Shown here: piece by piece, positions 25,614-34,558 of the stretch
How the letters are laid out: the number at the start of each line of letters is the position of its first letter
How positions within the stretch are numbered: the first letter of the stretch is position 1
Assembly: GCA_001799285.1 (NCBI GenBank)
Contig: MGTD01000047.1
Location: forward strand, 62,001-126,000
Direction of reading: 5' to 3'
DNA: 64,000 nt
Origin: Deltaproteobacteria bacterium RIFOXYD12_FULL_56_24
GTDB taxonomy: Bacteria; Desulfobacterota; Desulfobulbia; Desulfobulbales; Desulfurivibrionaceae
The notes under the pieces: generated by a model
What the model was told of the DNA's origin: nothing
Seen by the model: the letters and a program-made list of their open reading frames with translations, nothing else
Database searches by the model: none
Translations under genes and position numbers: made by a program

Positions 25614-25691
25614 GGTGAGCGTAGCTCAGCTGGTGGCAGCACCGGGTTGTGGCCTCGGAGGTCGTGGGTTCAAGTCCCATCGCTCACCCCA
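25614..25691 (+). tRNA. tRNA-His (anticodon GTG)
   Basis: A full cloverleaf can be drawn: acceptor GTGAGCG with CGCTCAC, D-arm GCTCAGCTGGTGGCAGC, anticodon arm CCGGG-TTGTGGC-CTCGG with GTG at 25649-25651, and T-arm GTGGG-TTCAAGT-CCCAT. The extra G at position -1 (25614) opposite C73 is the histidine identity element, and CCA is encoded (25689-25691). It is followed by its own terminator. The defence island starts about 250 bp downstream, but no copy of the tRNA 3' end was found at the island's far side. Confidence 0.97.
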
Positions 25692-25722
25692 TTAAGGATT
25701 CCAGCATAGTCCGATAAAGAAC

Positions 25723-25758
25723 AAAAACCCGCTTCCTACTAAGGAAAGCGGGTTTTTT
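25723..25758 (+). terminator. Terminator of tRNA-His
   Basis: AAAACCCGCTTCCT, a 4-nt ACTA loop and AGGAAAGCGGGTTTTTT form a strong stem with a U-run. The A-rich left side could also stop minus-strand transcription coming from the island. Confidence 0.9.
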
Positions 25759-25786
25759 GTTGTCCGGTGGAGGCCGAGGAAATCCG

Positions 25787-25912
25787 TTACAATACGGGTA
25801 GTGCCGATTCGGGCGGCAGACTGAGTGAGGTTCCGCAGGCAAACAGGGGCCGCTTGAGGTCGCTCCGTCGGTCGAAGCCGTAGATGGCGGCGATGGTTGG
25901 GTCTGGTTTCAT
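25787..25912 (-). CDS. Possible 41-residue protein downstream of res (weak)
   Basis: An ATG-to-TAA frame of 42 codons lies 28 bp after the res stop on the same strand; its product starts MKPDPTIAAIYGFDRRSDLK. There is no good ribosome site and no family is recognised. It may be a leftover or chance frame at the edge of the island, and is listed only because it fills the gap in the same direction. Confidence 0.2.
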   Translation of the reverse strand: MKPDPTIAAIYGFDRRSDLKRPLFACGTSLSLPPESALPVL

Positions 25913-25940
25913 TGTCGCCGCAGGAGGGTGAAGGTGTTAA

Positions 25941-28900
25941 TCATCCCACCAAATCCATCAGCTTGGCGTAACTGTCCACCACGTCATATTTCACCTGCTC
26001 CGAGGTGATTTTTGCAAAGAATTTACGGGCGCACTCGATCTTGCATTCCTCGATTTTCCTGAGTTCCATGGAAGACATGGAGCCTTTGGTTTCGGCGACG
26101 AAATAGATGTGCTTGACCTTGCCCTCTTTAAAGGCAATGGCCCAGTCCGGATTGTAATTGCCCACCGGGGTCGGGATGCCGAACCCTCTGGGTAATTTGG
26201 CATAGACCACCACCTCGGCGCTCTTGTCCAACTCGGCTACAAATTCCCGTTCCCGCCCAGAATCGGTGAAGACATAGTCATAGACATGGCGCTCGGTCTT
26301 TACCGCCCGGCTGAAATCCTGCTGTTTGACCACGGTGAAGATTTCGGCCAGTTTGTGGCGATCTTCCACCGGGTCATAGGAGAGGTGTTCCACCACCGCC
26401 GTGGCTTTCTGCTCGTTGATGATCCTGGCGGTCTTCAACATGAAGTCTTCCGGGTTGGTCCGGTATTGGGAGAAAATAACCGAATTGATTCCCTTCAGGA
26501 TTTCGGCAACGGTCTTTCTGGTCAGCTGGGTGTCTTCGGCCAGCTTGCCGATCAGGTCATATTTGACGGCGGAATGGATGGAGTGGTTCAGGTAATCCGA
26601 CTCGTTCTCCGTCACTTTGAAACCCTGGCCGGCGACCATGTCGTCGTAACTGATCTTGTCGCTTTGCTCGCCCCGTTCCACCGTGTAGCGCAGTTTGGTG
26701 ACCACCAGCTCCTTGTCCAGGGCCGCCACACATTTCTTGATCAGCTCGGCGGTATCAAAATGGACGGTGTAGGCCGCCTTGCGGTTGATCTTTTCCCACA
26801 AGGCTTTGAACTCCGCCTTGTCCAGGTTGGCATTGGTGGGATTCGCTTTGCTTTTTCGGCCATCGTCGATTTTCGGCAGGACAGCATTGCTGAAGACGCT
26901 GTCGATTAACTGGATGATTTGCAGGGCGTAAGGCGCAAGTTCCGGGGGCAGTGGGGCCAGGGTTTCGGATTTCTTGGCCTCATGGTAGATGCTGGTGATG
27001 GCGTCCTTGTCGTCGGTGTAGTCATTTTTAAGGAGGTAGCGGTAAATCTGCTTGGCCATTTGCTCCGTAACCGCCACATCTTCTTTCTCGGTTTTTAGAA
27101 TCTTGCCGGTAAAATACTCCACGTCTGCCTTCCGGGGCCGGGCGGAAAGCGATTCGGACATCTCCTTTTGCAGGTCGCCGACAAAGGTCTTGTAGCTTTC
27201 GCTGGCCACTACAGTCAGGAGGTTAATGGCGTGGATGTCCGCACCGCTATCCATCCGGTCGCCTGCCTGATTGACACAAAGGCGCAGGCCCCGACCTACC
27301 TCCTGGCGCTTGCGGATACTGCTGTCGCTGTGTTTCAAGGTACAGATAACAAAGACATTGGGATTGTCCCAGCCCTCACTCAGGGCGGAATGGGAAAAGA
27401 TAAAGCGCACCTCTTTTTTCCGGCGTGTTTCCTCATCATCATTTGGAGATGGGAACGATAACAAAGATTCCTTGTCCTTCAGGATCAGGTCATAGGCATC
27501 CACATCATCGGCTTCCGTACTCCGCGCCCCCATGGCCGGGTCAACCAGGCGGTTGCTTTTCTTGTCGATGGAAAAATAGCCATTGTGGGTTCTCTCCACC
27601 TTGATCCCGTTCAGATATTCGCGGTATGGCACATCAAGCAGCAATGGCAGGTCATTAAGGACGTTTTTGTACTCTTCCTCGAACATTTGCGCGTACTCGC
27701 CGGGCAGTTCACCACCTTCTCCATAACGCCGATATTTGGCAACCTCGTCGATGAAAAAGAGCGACAGCACCTTGATACCCTGAGGGAATAGGGCCTGTTC
27801 CTTCTCCAGGTGGGCCTTGACCGCCTCGCGGATTTGAATCCGGCGCAGGGTGGCTTCGTTGACATCGCCGGTGGCCTCGCCAGCCGTCAGCACCTCGCCA
27901 TTGGTAAAGGTCACGGTGTCCTGGTTCGCGTCGATCTCGCTGATGACAAAGCCCTTGTATTGCGCCAAGTTTCCGGAGAGATCAAAGAGGTTGTCGCCCT
28001 TGCCGAATTTACGGGATTTCCGGACAATGCCGCTCTGCTGTTTCACCTCGTACTCAATACGGGCCACAGGTGGGGCAGAGGGCGAGATATCAATGGATTC
28101 CAGATAGAGATAAGCGTTGGTGCCGGTCAGCCCCCGCACTGTGATCCCGCGCACCGCAATCTTTTTGACCAGCTTCTGGGTGTAGGCGTCCAGGGCGTCC
28201 AGCCGGTAGATTTTGTTGTGTTCGGTCTTGTGGGTGGCGGAATATCGCAGAATGGCCAGCGGGTTGAACTCTTTGAGCGATTCGGCGGTTTTGGCCCCTT
28301 CCAGTTTTTGCGGTTCATCCAGGATCATGATTGGGTGGTTGCTCTTGATCACGTCGATTGGGCGGCGGGACTGGAAATCGTCCAGCTCTTCATAAATACG
28401 GCGGGCATCCTTGCCCCTGGCATTGAAGGCCTGGACATTGATGATCATTACACTGACGCCGCTGTCCGAGGAAAACTGTTCCAGGAGGTGCAAGTCCTTG
28501 GAGTTGTAAATGAAGAAGCGGGCGCGTTTGCCGTACTGTTCAAGGAAATGTTCGGCGGTAATCTCAAGGGACTTGTGAACCCCCTCACGGATCGCCACCG
28601 ATGGCACCACCACGATGAACTTGGACCAACCGAAACGGCGGTTCAGCTCGAACATGGTCTTGATATAGCAATAGGTCTTGCCGGTGCCGGTTTCCATCTC
28701 GATGTCGAGATTGACCTTGCAGGCCTTGCTGGCGACCAGGGTGGTGGATTGAGGAAGATTTTGCCGTTGTTGCACGGCATGGATGTTTTCCAGAAGCTGT
28801 TGGCCGGTCAAGACCAACTCACGGTTTTTGAAGCCGGACTGGGTAAGGTCCGCTGCCGGTTCAGGATAGAGCTTCCGTGGCACCGGGGCGGTTTTGGCAG

Positions 28901-29021
28901 TCCGCACACCGGGGTCAATCCGGTAGCTGACACTCTCGCTCCTGGGCTGATCAGCAAAGCAATCGGCCACGGCGTTAACCGCCTCGGTCTGGAAGAGCTG
29001 CTTTTTGAATTTCAGTTTCAT
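25941..29021 (-). CDS. Type III restriction enzyme, Res subunit
   Basis: 1026 residues, the usual size. Res is an SF2 ATPase joined to a nuclease; with Mod it cuts DNA when two unmethylated sites are in the proper orientation. Walker A METGTGKT is at 109-116 and the Walker B variant DEPQ at 235-238. The motif VI region [13 protein letters not shown]...[12 protein letters not shown] lies in the second half. The C-terminal nuclease has PD at 958-959 and ETK at 977-979 (NPDWAIAF...VAETKG), so it looks active. Its start overlaps the stop of the RhuM gene by ATGA. It is the last gene of the minus-strand island. Confidence 0.95.
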   Translation of the reverse strand: MKLKFKKQLFQTEAVNAVADCFADQPRSESVSYRIDPGVRTAKTAPVPRKLYPEPAADLTQSGFKNRELVLTGQQLLENIHAVQQRQNLPQSTTLVASKACKVNLDIEMETGTGKTYCYIKTMFELNRRFGWSKFIVVVPSVAIREGVHKSLEITAEHFLEQYGKRARFFIYNSKDLHLLEQFSSDSGVSVMIINVQAFNARGKDARRIYEELDDFQSRRPIDVIKSNHPIMILDEPQKLEGAKTAESLKEFNPLAILRYSATHKTEHNKIYRLDALDAYTQKLVKKIAVRGITVRGLTGTNAYLYLESIDISPSAPPVARIEYEVKQQSGIVRKSRKFGKGDNLFDLSGNLAQYKGFVISEIDANQDTVTFTNGEVLTAGEATGDVNEATLRRIQIREAVKAHLEKEQALFPQGIKVLSLFFIDEVAKYRRYGEGGELPGEYAQMFEEEYKNVLNDLPLLLDVPYREYLNGIKVERTHNGYFSIDKKSNRLVDPAMGARSTEADDVDAYDLILKDKESLLSFPSPNDDEETRRKKEVRFIFSHSALSEGWDNPNVFVICTLKHSDSSIRKRQEVGRGLRLCVNQAGDRMDSGADIHAINLLTVVASESYKTFVGDLQKEMSESLSARPRKADVEYFTGKILKTEKEDVAVTEQMAKQIYRYLLKNDYTDDKDAITSIYHEAKKSETLAPLPPELAPYALQIIQLIDSVFSNAVLPKIDDGRKSKANPTNANLDKAEFKALWEKINRKAAYTVHFDTAELIKKCVAALDKELVVTKLRYTVERGEQSDKISYDDMVAGQGFKVTENESDYLNHSIHSAVKYDLIGKLAEDTQLTRKTVAEILKGINSVIFSQYRTNPEDFMLKTARIINEQKATAVVEHLSYDPVEDRHKLAEIFTVVKQQDFSRAVKTERHVYDYVFTDSGREREFVAELDKSAEVVVYAKLPRGFGIPTPVGNYNPDWAIAFKEGKVKHIYFVAETKGSMSSMELRKIEECKIECARKFFAKITSEQVKYDVVDSYAKLMDLVG

Positions 29022-30109
29022 GCGTCGCCCGCCTTCTTGTCATCCGAAGATGCGGATGGCTGCCGCCGAGTTTTTTTGCCAGCTTCGATTTGCTTCAGTT
29101 CCTGCTCCGCTTCGACAAAATGCCTTTCCACCTCGCTCGGTTCCTGTAACTGCTTGAACCGGAATTTTTCATACTCTCCGTGGGCCTTTGCCAAGGCCAC
29201 ATCATGGCTGATTGCCCCGGCATGGGTCAGGAGTTCGCGACCGGTCATGGTCAAGAATTGATGCAACCGTTCAAGCCAGTCCTGCATGGTCATGGCCTGC
29301 CGGTTCAGCGCCTGAATTTCCGCCATTTCAAGGTAGGCGGTCACAATCCGGTTAAGGATATTCAGCTCCTCCTCGTTCAGATAATTCTTGGCAATTTCCA
29401 CATCACGCTTGAGCAGGTTGTTGCCCGGATAATTGGTGATGCCCATGTTCGGCTGGGTGGAATCGGCCCGTTGATAGACCAACTCCGCCGCCGTATGACC
29501 GTGCGCCGCCCAGTGCATTTTGTTCTGAACCTGTTTGAAAAACTGTTTTGCGGCGTCTGAGCGCGGGTCATAGTCAAGGCTGGTGGCGTAAATCTCCAGA
29601 ACCTTGCGCCAGAAAACCTTTTCGGAGGAGCGGATATCCCGGATGCGGGCCAGTAGTTCCTCAAAGTATCTTTCGTTTTGTGGTTCCTTCAGCCGTTCAT
29701 CGTCCATGGTGAAGCCCTTGACGATGTATTCCTTTAATCGCTCCGTGGCCCAGATGCGGAAGCGGGTGGCGATGGCGCTTTTTACCCGGTAGCCCACCGA
29801 GATGATCATGTCGAGGTTGTAGTATTCGAGTCCGCGCCGGACATCCCGGCTGCCCTCCCGGCGAACTGTCAAATATTTTTTGACAGTTGCTTCCGGTTGC
29901 AGTTCCCCCTCTTCAAAAATGCCTTGCACATGGTGGCTGATGTTCTGCTTACTGGTTTGGAAAAGCTCCGCCATCAACTGTTGCGTCAGCCAGACCGTTT
30001 CATCCTCCAGCCGCACCTCCAATTTGATTTCACCGCTGTTGCCCTGGTAAACCAGCAATTCACCCTTGGACGGTTCTTGCCCCTGGCCTTCGTCCTTTTT
30101 ACCTTTCAT
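29018..30109 (-). CDS. RhuM-family (virulence RhuM-like) protein
   Basis: 363 residues. The first ~110 residues hold the RhuM/KilA-like start: [40 protein letters not shown] and [17 protein letters not shown]. The core continues with [17 protein letters not shown] and ends in a lysine-rich tail after [17 protein letters not shown]. RhuM proteins are common in genomic islands and defence loci, and their biochemical role is unknown. The gene overlaps both mod (upstream) and res (downstream) by ATGA, so all three are translated together. That makes it a likely functional part of the type III system rather than a passenger. Confidence 0.85.
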   Translation of the reverse strand: MKGKKDEGQGQEPSKGELLVYQGNSGEIKLEVRLEDETVWLTQQLMAELFQTSKQNISHHVQGIFEEGELQPEATVKKYLTVRREGSRDVRRGLEYYNLDMIISVGYRVKSAIATRFRIWATERLKEYIVKGFTMDDERLKEPQNERYFEELLARIRDIRSSEKVFWRKVLEIYATSLDYDPRSDAAKQFFKQVQNKMHWAAHGHTAAELVYQRADSTQPNMGITNYPGNNLLKRDVEIAKNYLNEEELNILNRIVTAYLEMAEIQALNRQAMTMQDWLERLHQFLTMTGRELLTHAGAISHDVALAKAHGEYEKFRFKQLQEPSEVERHFVEAEQELKQIEAGKKTRRQPSASSDDKKAGDA

Positions 30110-31977
30110 ATCGCTTTCACCTCGGTATGGGGCGAAAGCAGTTTGAAAATCTGCTCGATGTTGATTTTGACGCTGTCGTTGCCAAAGGCGTCGTCACGGA
30201 AGACTGCCCGCAGGGGCTGGCGTTTGGCCAGCTTCTTGACCAGCTCTTCATTTATCCCTTTGTCAAAACAGGCCAGGAGGGCATTGCTGTCCACGAAGAA
30301 GACCGTTTTGCCATCGATGGTCTCCTTGGCGATGGGCAGGGTCAGGTCCAGGCCCCAGTCGAGAAAAACCTGGAAGAGCAGGTCTTCGGGGCGGCGGTCG
30401 GGTTTGATGTGGTCGGCGAACATATCCAACTGCCCCTGCTTCAGCTCATCCGGGGCGTAATAGACATCCTTCAGGTTGGAGGTGTCCACCTTGAAGACCC
30501 GGAAGCCGGTGTCGAGGCTATTGGCCTTTTCACCCAGCTCTTCCTTGATCTTCTTACCGGCCCGGCGAATGCGTTCTTTGCCGATCTCGGCGATGGTTTT
30601 GTAACCAGCCTTGTAGGCCTCTGATTTTTCTTCATAGGCTTCTGGAAGCTGCACCATGATGAATTGGCGATTGCCACCGTCTTCGGCGTTAATTTGCATG
30701 ACAGCGTGTCCGGTGGTCGCTGAGCCTGAAAAAAAATCAAGAACGATGTCGTCACCCTTAGAATCCGTAGCTAACCGCAACATGCGCTCGATCAATTTTG
30801 TCGGCTTAGGTGTGTCAAATGATTCTTCGTTGGGAAACAATGATCTAATTTCATTTTTCGAGGTGCGATTGCTACCAACTTCTTCTTTTTTCCAAAGTGT
30901 TCTGGGGACAAGATTTCCGACTTCAGATAGATATCGTTTGATGCTGGGCCGGGCATTGCCGGTGGGTCCCCACCAAATTCGATTTTGTGAATCAAGCTCA
31001 CGAAGTTTCTCCTCAGAGATTCGCCAAAACCTTCCAGGAGGTGGAGAAAATGTTCGTCCCGTAGGACCAGTAATGCTGTACAACCCTTTTGTATATGGTT
31101 TGTTCGCGTACGGGTCACCTGGGAGCCATTCGCCCATGGGATCTTTATCTGGGTTTGAATATATCGAGTTAGCTTCTTCCGTTCTTGGAAGCCGGTTGGG
31201 AATCCATTCTGCATTCTTCCCATAAACAAGAATAAAATCATGGTCTTCTGAAAACTGTTTTGCTGAGTTTCTTGGTGAGTCTGCTTTTTCCCAGATCATA
31301 GTAGAAACATAATTTTGCTCTCCAAAAATTTGGTCGCAGAGTTTCCGTAGATTTGCAACTTCAACTTCGCCGATGGAAACAAATATTGCCCCATCCTCCC
31401 GTAGGAGGTTACGAGCCAGCTTCAGTCTGGGATAAATCATGGTCAGCCAATCGGAATGAAAGCGTCCATTGGCTTCGGTATTGGCCACCAAACGATTCCC
31501 AGTCTCATCCTTTTGGTTGGAGCGTCGGAGGAAGGTTTCGGTATCCTCGGAAAAGTCATCCTCATAGATAAAGTCATTGCCGGTGTTATACGGCGGGTCG
31601 ATGTAGATCAACTTGACCTTGCCCAGATAGGTCTCCTGGAGGAGCTTGAGCACCTCCAGGTTATCGCCTTCGATAAAGAGGTTCCTGGTCGTGGCAAAGT
31701 CAACGCTCTCCTCCTCGCAGGGCCGGAGCGTCTTGGCAATGGGGGCATTGGCGGTCAAGATTGCCTCGTTCTTGCCGGGCCAGGTCAGGGTGTAGCGCTC
31801 ACGCGGGCCTTCCACCAGACTGGCGGAAAGTTCCTGGCGCAGAAGATCGAAATCCACCACCCGGCGCAGGACGCCGTTATCGTCCCGGTCTTCGGTGATG
31901 CAGTTGGGAAAGAGTTCGGCTATTTTGTCGATATTGGCATCCACCAGATTTGGCGATTGCATTTTCAGCTTGTCCAT
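30106..31977 (-). CDS. Type III restriction-modification methyltransferase, Mod subunit
   Basis: 623-residue N6-adenine DNA methyltransferase of the beta class. Motif IV DPPYNTGNDF begins at 127, and the SAM-binding motif I DFFSGSATTGHA follows at 414-425, the order typical of Mod. Residues about 220-400 between them should be the target-recognition domain; the DNA for this part (about 30.78-31.35 kb) looks AT-richer than the flanks. The ATG has an AAGGATTACC site. A palindrome lies just upstream, and rhuM overlaps its end. Mod recognises the site and protects host DNA, and also guides Res. Confidence 0.95.
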   Translation of the reverse strand: MDKLKMQSPNLVDANIDKIAELFPNCITEDRDDNGVLRRVVDFDLLRQELSASLVEGPRERYTLTWPGKNEAILTANAPIAKTLRPCEEESVDFATTRNLFIEGDNLEVLKLLQETYLGKVKLIYIDPPYNTGNDFIYEDDFSEDTETFLRRSNQKDETGNRLVANTEANGRFHSDWLTMIYPRLKLARNLLREDGAIFVSIGEVEVANLRKLCDQIFGEQNYVSTMIWEKADSPRNSAKQFSEDHDFILVYGKNAEWIPNRLPRTEEANSIYSNPDKDPMGEWLPGDPYANKPYTKGLYSITGPTGRTFSPPPGRFWRISEEKLRELDSQNRIWWGPTGNARPSIKRYLSEVGNLVPRTLWKKEEVGSNRTSKNEIRSLFPNEESFDTPKPTKLIERMLRLATDSKGDDIVLDFFSGSATTGHAVMQINAEDGGNRQFIMVQLPEAYEEKSEAYKAGYKTIAEIGKERIRRAGKKIKEELGEKANSLDTGFRVFKVDTSNLKDVYYAPDELKQGQLDMFADHIKPDRRPEDLLFQVFLDWGLDLTLPIAKETIDGKTVFFVDSNALLACFDKGINEELVKKLAKRQPLRAVFRDDAFGNDSVKINIEQIFKLLSPHTEVKAI

Positions 31978-32051
31978 CGGTAATCCTTTTCCCTTTTTCG
32001 CTGGCTGTTTCCCGTTTTTCCCGCTCTCGTGGTCACTGGCTTTTACACAAG

Positions 32052-32103
32052 TTACTCAATTTTTACTCAACTGCCGTTTCAAGCCTTACTCAATATTGAG
32101 TAA
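32052..32103 (-). promoter_or_regulatory. Operator-like palindrome and half-sites upstream of mod
   Basis: TTACTCAATATTGAGTAA (32086-32103) is a perfect 18-bp palindrome. Two further half-sites in direct orientation, TTACTCAAT (32052-32060) and TTTACTCAA (32062-32070), lie about one helical turn apart. The cluster is between the end of the AlbA_2 gene and the mod start, the right place for a repressor or C-protein-like regulator of the mod-rhuM-res operon. Confidence 0.65.
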
Positions 32104-32108
32104 AATAC

Positions 32109-33824
32109 TTAACTCATCCCGTTCCGGAGACGATATCGTCTGCTTTTGGGACTGGTGCCATAAGCTTCCAAAAAATCCAGGCCGGCCAACAGTTTGGATA
32201 CGGTGCTCTGCGCCGAACGGCTATTGCCGAGGAGGAACAGATCGCGGCACTCGCTATTATTTATTGAACCATTCTGCTCGACATACTGACGGATCAAAGC
32301 AGGCCACTGCACCTTGTCAATCGCCTTGGAGCGGCTGTATACGCCTTTCCCCACAAGTTCCGCCGCCACCGACGCGGAAAGATGATAGGTGACCCCGCTC
32401 TTCTTTCCCCGTCTTTCCAACCAGGGGGTTGTACGATGGCAGAATTGATCAAGGCGGTCCTTCACCCGCGTTTCGCTTAGCTGGCTGATCTTGGCGGCAG
32501 TTGTCACGTCAATATCAGCATGCTCGCGGAGATAAGACAAAAGCAGCAGCTCGACAACGTCGAATGTCTCCCCTTTTCGTTCCCTGGTGGCTATATAGGT
32601 CGCCAGTTCCCGGTCAAAGATACCGTCAAAGAGGGTCAGTTTGACGGTATGGGCGTCAGCCTCGTAGAGCGGTGCTCTTTTGCCATACGCAAGCGGCGGG
32701 ATAAATATTCGCCGTCTGCCGATTCCGGCCCGTTCCACCAAGCCAAGCTTCTGAAACATTTCGGCAAGCAGCCGATTGCGGGCCTTGGGCTCGGCGTGCA
32801 GGACGTTTTCCGCCGTAATCCCGCCGATAAACCCTCCCGGGCTACTGATGGTCATCTCTCGGTCCGTATGGCGGATATAGACACTACCAGACTCCAGGTA
32901 ATCACGATGGATAAGCGCATTCAGGATGGCCTCTCGAAATGTCGGCTCCGGGAAGGCGGGAATATCGACATGGAAAAGCCCGGTTTTCAGGGTTTTGAAG
33001 GGGTTCCTGATGTTGATGGCATCCGTCAGTTTTTCCAGGATTTGCAGCAAGGGGCCTTTTTGATCCAGGCGAAAATCAAGGTCGATTGGGGAGATGTGAT
33101 GCAGGTAAATTACTTCATGACCGGTGATATTCCGGCGGACGACATCCTCTCTTCCTGCAATCAGGAGCCCGGCCCTGGTGACCCGGCCATTGCGGGTCAC
33201 CCCCAGCGCGGCCAATAACTCTCTATCATCAAGTGCCAGAAGAGAAGATTCGGCGCGATTGGCGCGCAATACATTGCGCAGCCGGGCAAACTCAGTGGGG
33301 TCCAAGTCTTCAATGCCAACGCCGTCAGCCAGTGCAGCGCTCCAGTCCAGCGCCCCCATGCCGATCTGCTTGCGTTGAAAATCCTCAGGCGAATACGGCA
33401 TACAGTTTTTGCCAACCCTGACCTGATAAAGGCCAGCCGAAGTCCCATAGGGCGGGGTCGGTCCCTTGGGGATCCGGACGAGAATGAGATTGCCTTCGGG
33501 AACGGACAGCTCTGAAACATCCACGGTCAGATTGGGCATTGTTCTTTCATAAATACCACGCCGCCAGACATCCAGATCGTATCGCTCACAGCCGCTTATT
33601 GCCTTGGATCGGCCCCGGATGTCATCCTTGACCCCGAACACCACCACTCCGCCATTGGCGTTGGCAAAGCAAACAGCCATCTGGACAGCTTCATGCAAGG
33701 ATTTCTTGGCATCGACCCACCGTTTGAAATCGAGAACTTCTGATTCAAGCTGGTCGGCAGTGGCCTCATTAATCATGTACAGCAGACTAAGGATTGTTTC
33801 TGGCGATGGGATGATTGGGGGCAT
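32109..33824 (-). CDS. AlbA_2 and HATPase_c_4 domain protein (COG2865-type regulator-like)
   Basis: 571 residues. The N-terminal ~130 residues are a Schlafen-type AlbA_2 domain (ESEVLDFKRWVDAKKSLHEAV, ANANGGVVVFGVKDD, a GLYQVRVGKNCMPYS turn). Around 270-380 is an HATPase_c_4 region: FREAILNALIHRDYLESGSVYI, ISSPGGF and GLVERAGIGRRRIF. The C-terminal ~170 residues contain winged-helix-like segments (TTAAKISQLSETRVKDRLDQF). Such proteins are often called predicted transcriptional regulators or helicase-like ATPases, but few are characterised. It lies between the DUF4391 gene and the mod operator, so it may regulate the operon; direct antiviral action is also possible. Confidence 0.8.
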   Translation of the reverse strand: MPPIIPSPETILSLLYMINEATADQLESEVLDFKRWVDAKKSLHEAVQMAVCFANANGGVVVFGVKDDIRGRSKAISGCERYDLDVWRRGIYERTMPNLTVDVSELSVPEGNLILVRIPKGPTPPYGTSAGLYQVRVGKNCMPYSPEDFQRKQIGMGALDWSAALADGVGIEDLDPTEFARLRNVLRANRAESSLLALDDRELLAALGVTRNGRVTRAGLLIAGREDVVRRNITGHEVIYLHHISPIDLDFRLDQKGPLLQILEKLTDAINIRNPFKTLKTGLFHVDIPAFPEPTFREAILNALIHRDYLESGSVYIRHTDREMTISSPGGFIGGITAENVLHAEPKARNRLLAEMFQKLGLVERAGIGRRRIFIPPLAYGKRAPLYEADAHTVKLTLFDGIFDRELATYIATRERKGETFDVVELLLLSYLREHADIDVTTAAKISQLSETRVKDRLDQFCHRTTPWLERRGKKSGVTYHLSASVAAELVGKGVYSRSKAIDKVQWPALIRQYVEQNGSINNSECRDLFLLGNSRSAQSTVSKLLAGLDFLEAYGTSPKSRRYRLRNGMS

Positions 33825-33904
33825 TACATTTTATCTCCAAAACACGGGTCGTTATCGGCCTAAGCCTTTGCAGGTTGCGGAGCAACGGTAACCCGGCAAC
33901 GAAT

Positions 33905-34555
33905 TCATCGCAACTCCATTAACCTCGCCTGGATGACGCGCATCTGGGCATTGATTTCCACCTTGCGGTTGAACTGTTTTTCCTTGTGCATCTTGGACTC
34001 CAGGACTTGCCGCTCACGGTTGAGCTTACGGATTGCCCACACCCGTTCCACCAAGGCCTGCAAGGTTTCGCCATTACGGGGCGGTAAATCAATCAAGGCA
34101 AGAAGCATCTGTTCGTAAAGGGCCTTGATGTCCAGCGCCACCGGCAAGGACAAGAGGGGGGCGGAGGCTGGCGTCCAGCCGGTCTCGAAATAGCAGGCCG
34201 TTACCCAATTGCCCGAGCCATCTACCGCCGGTCGCTTGTAAGCCGCGACCTGTTTGGCCATCTCGCCGTGCCATAATCGAAAGAACAAAGGGTATGGGAT
34301 AACGCCGTCAATCAGTTCCAGAACCTCCGTCGCCAGTTCCGGCCCTTTTAAGCTAATGTCGAAGACCTGAATTTCCTGGTAGCCGTCCCGTTGGGCCAGA
34401 TTGACAGTGCCTTCGGCCAGTTTGTACTTCCAAACAATCTCATTGATTTGCGATATAACCATGGCCTTGACCTTTTGGGAAGGCTTGGCGTTGGCGTAGA
34501 TTTTAGTCTTGGGCACCACCCGGTTGAACAGGGCCTTGTCTGGATAGGCGAACAT
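33905..34555 (-). CDS. DUF4391-domain protein
   Basis: 216 residues. The DUF4391 pattern as remembered is visible: an N-terminal NRVVPKTKIYANA, then VISQINEIVWKYKLAEGTVNL, the GVIPYPLFFRLWHG segment in the middle and a charged helical C-terminus with LNRERQVLESKMHKEKQFN. The function is unknown, but the family co-occurs with SNF2/PLD-type helicases. Here it starts 3 bp after the helicase stop, so the two are coupled. No catalytic motif is evident; it may be an adaptor to the helicase. Confidence 0.8.
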   Translation of the reverse strand: MFAYPDKALFNRVVPKTKIYANAKPSQKVKAMVISQINEIVWKYKLAEGTVNLAQRDGYQEIQVFDISLKGPELATEVLELIDGVIPYPLFFRLWHGEMAKQVAAYKRPAVDGSGNWVTACYFETGWTPASAPLLSLPVALDIKALYEQMLLALIDLPPRNGETLQALVERVWAIRKLNRERQVLESKMHKEKQFNRKVEINAQMRVIQARLMELR

Positions 34556-34558
34556 GGT

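Noticed and set aside
27810-29261. 483-codon plus-strand frame opposite res
   Set aside because: It is antisense to the well-supported res gene and rhuM end; the length comes from GC-rich codon bias, and the product has no family features.
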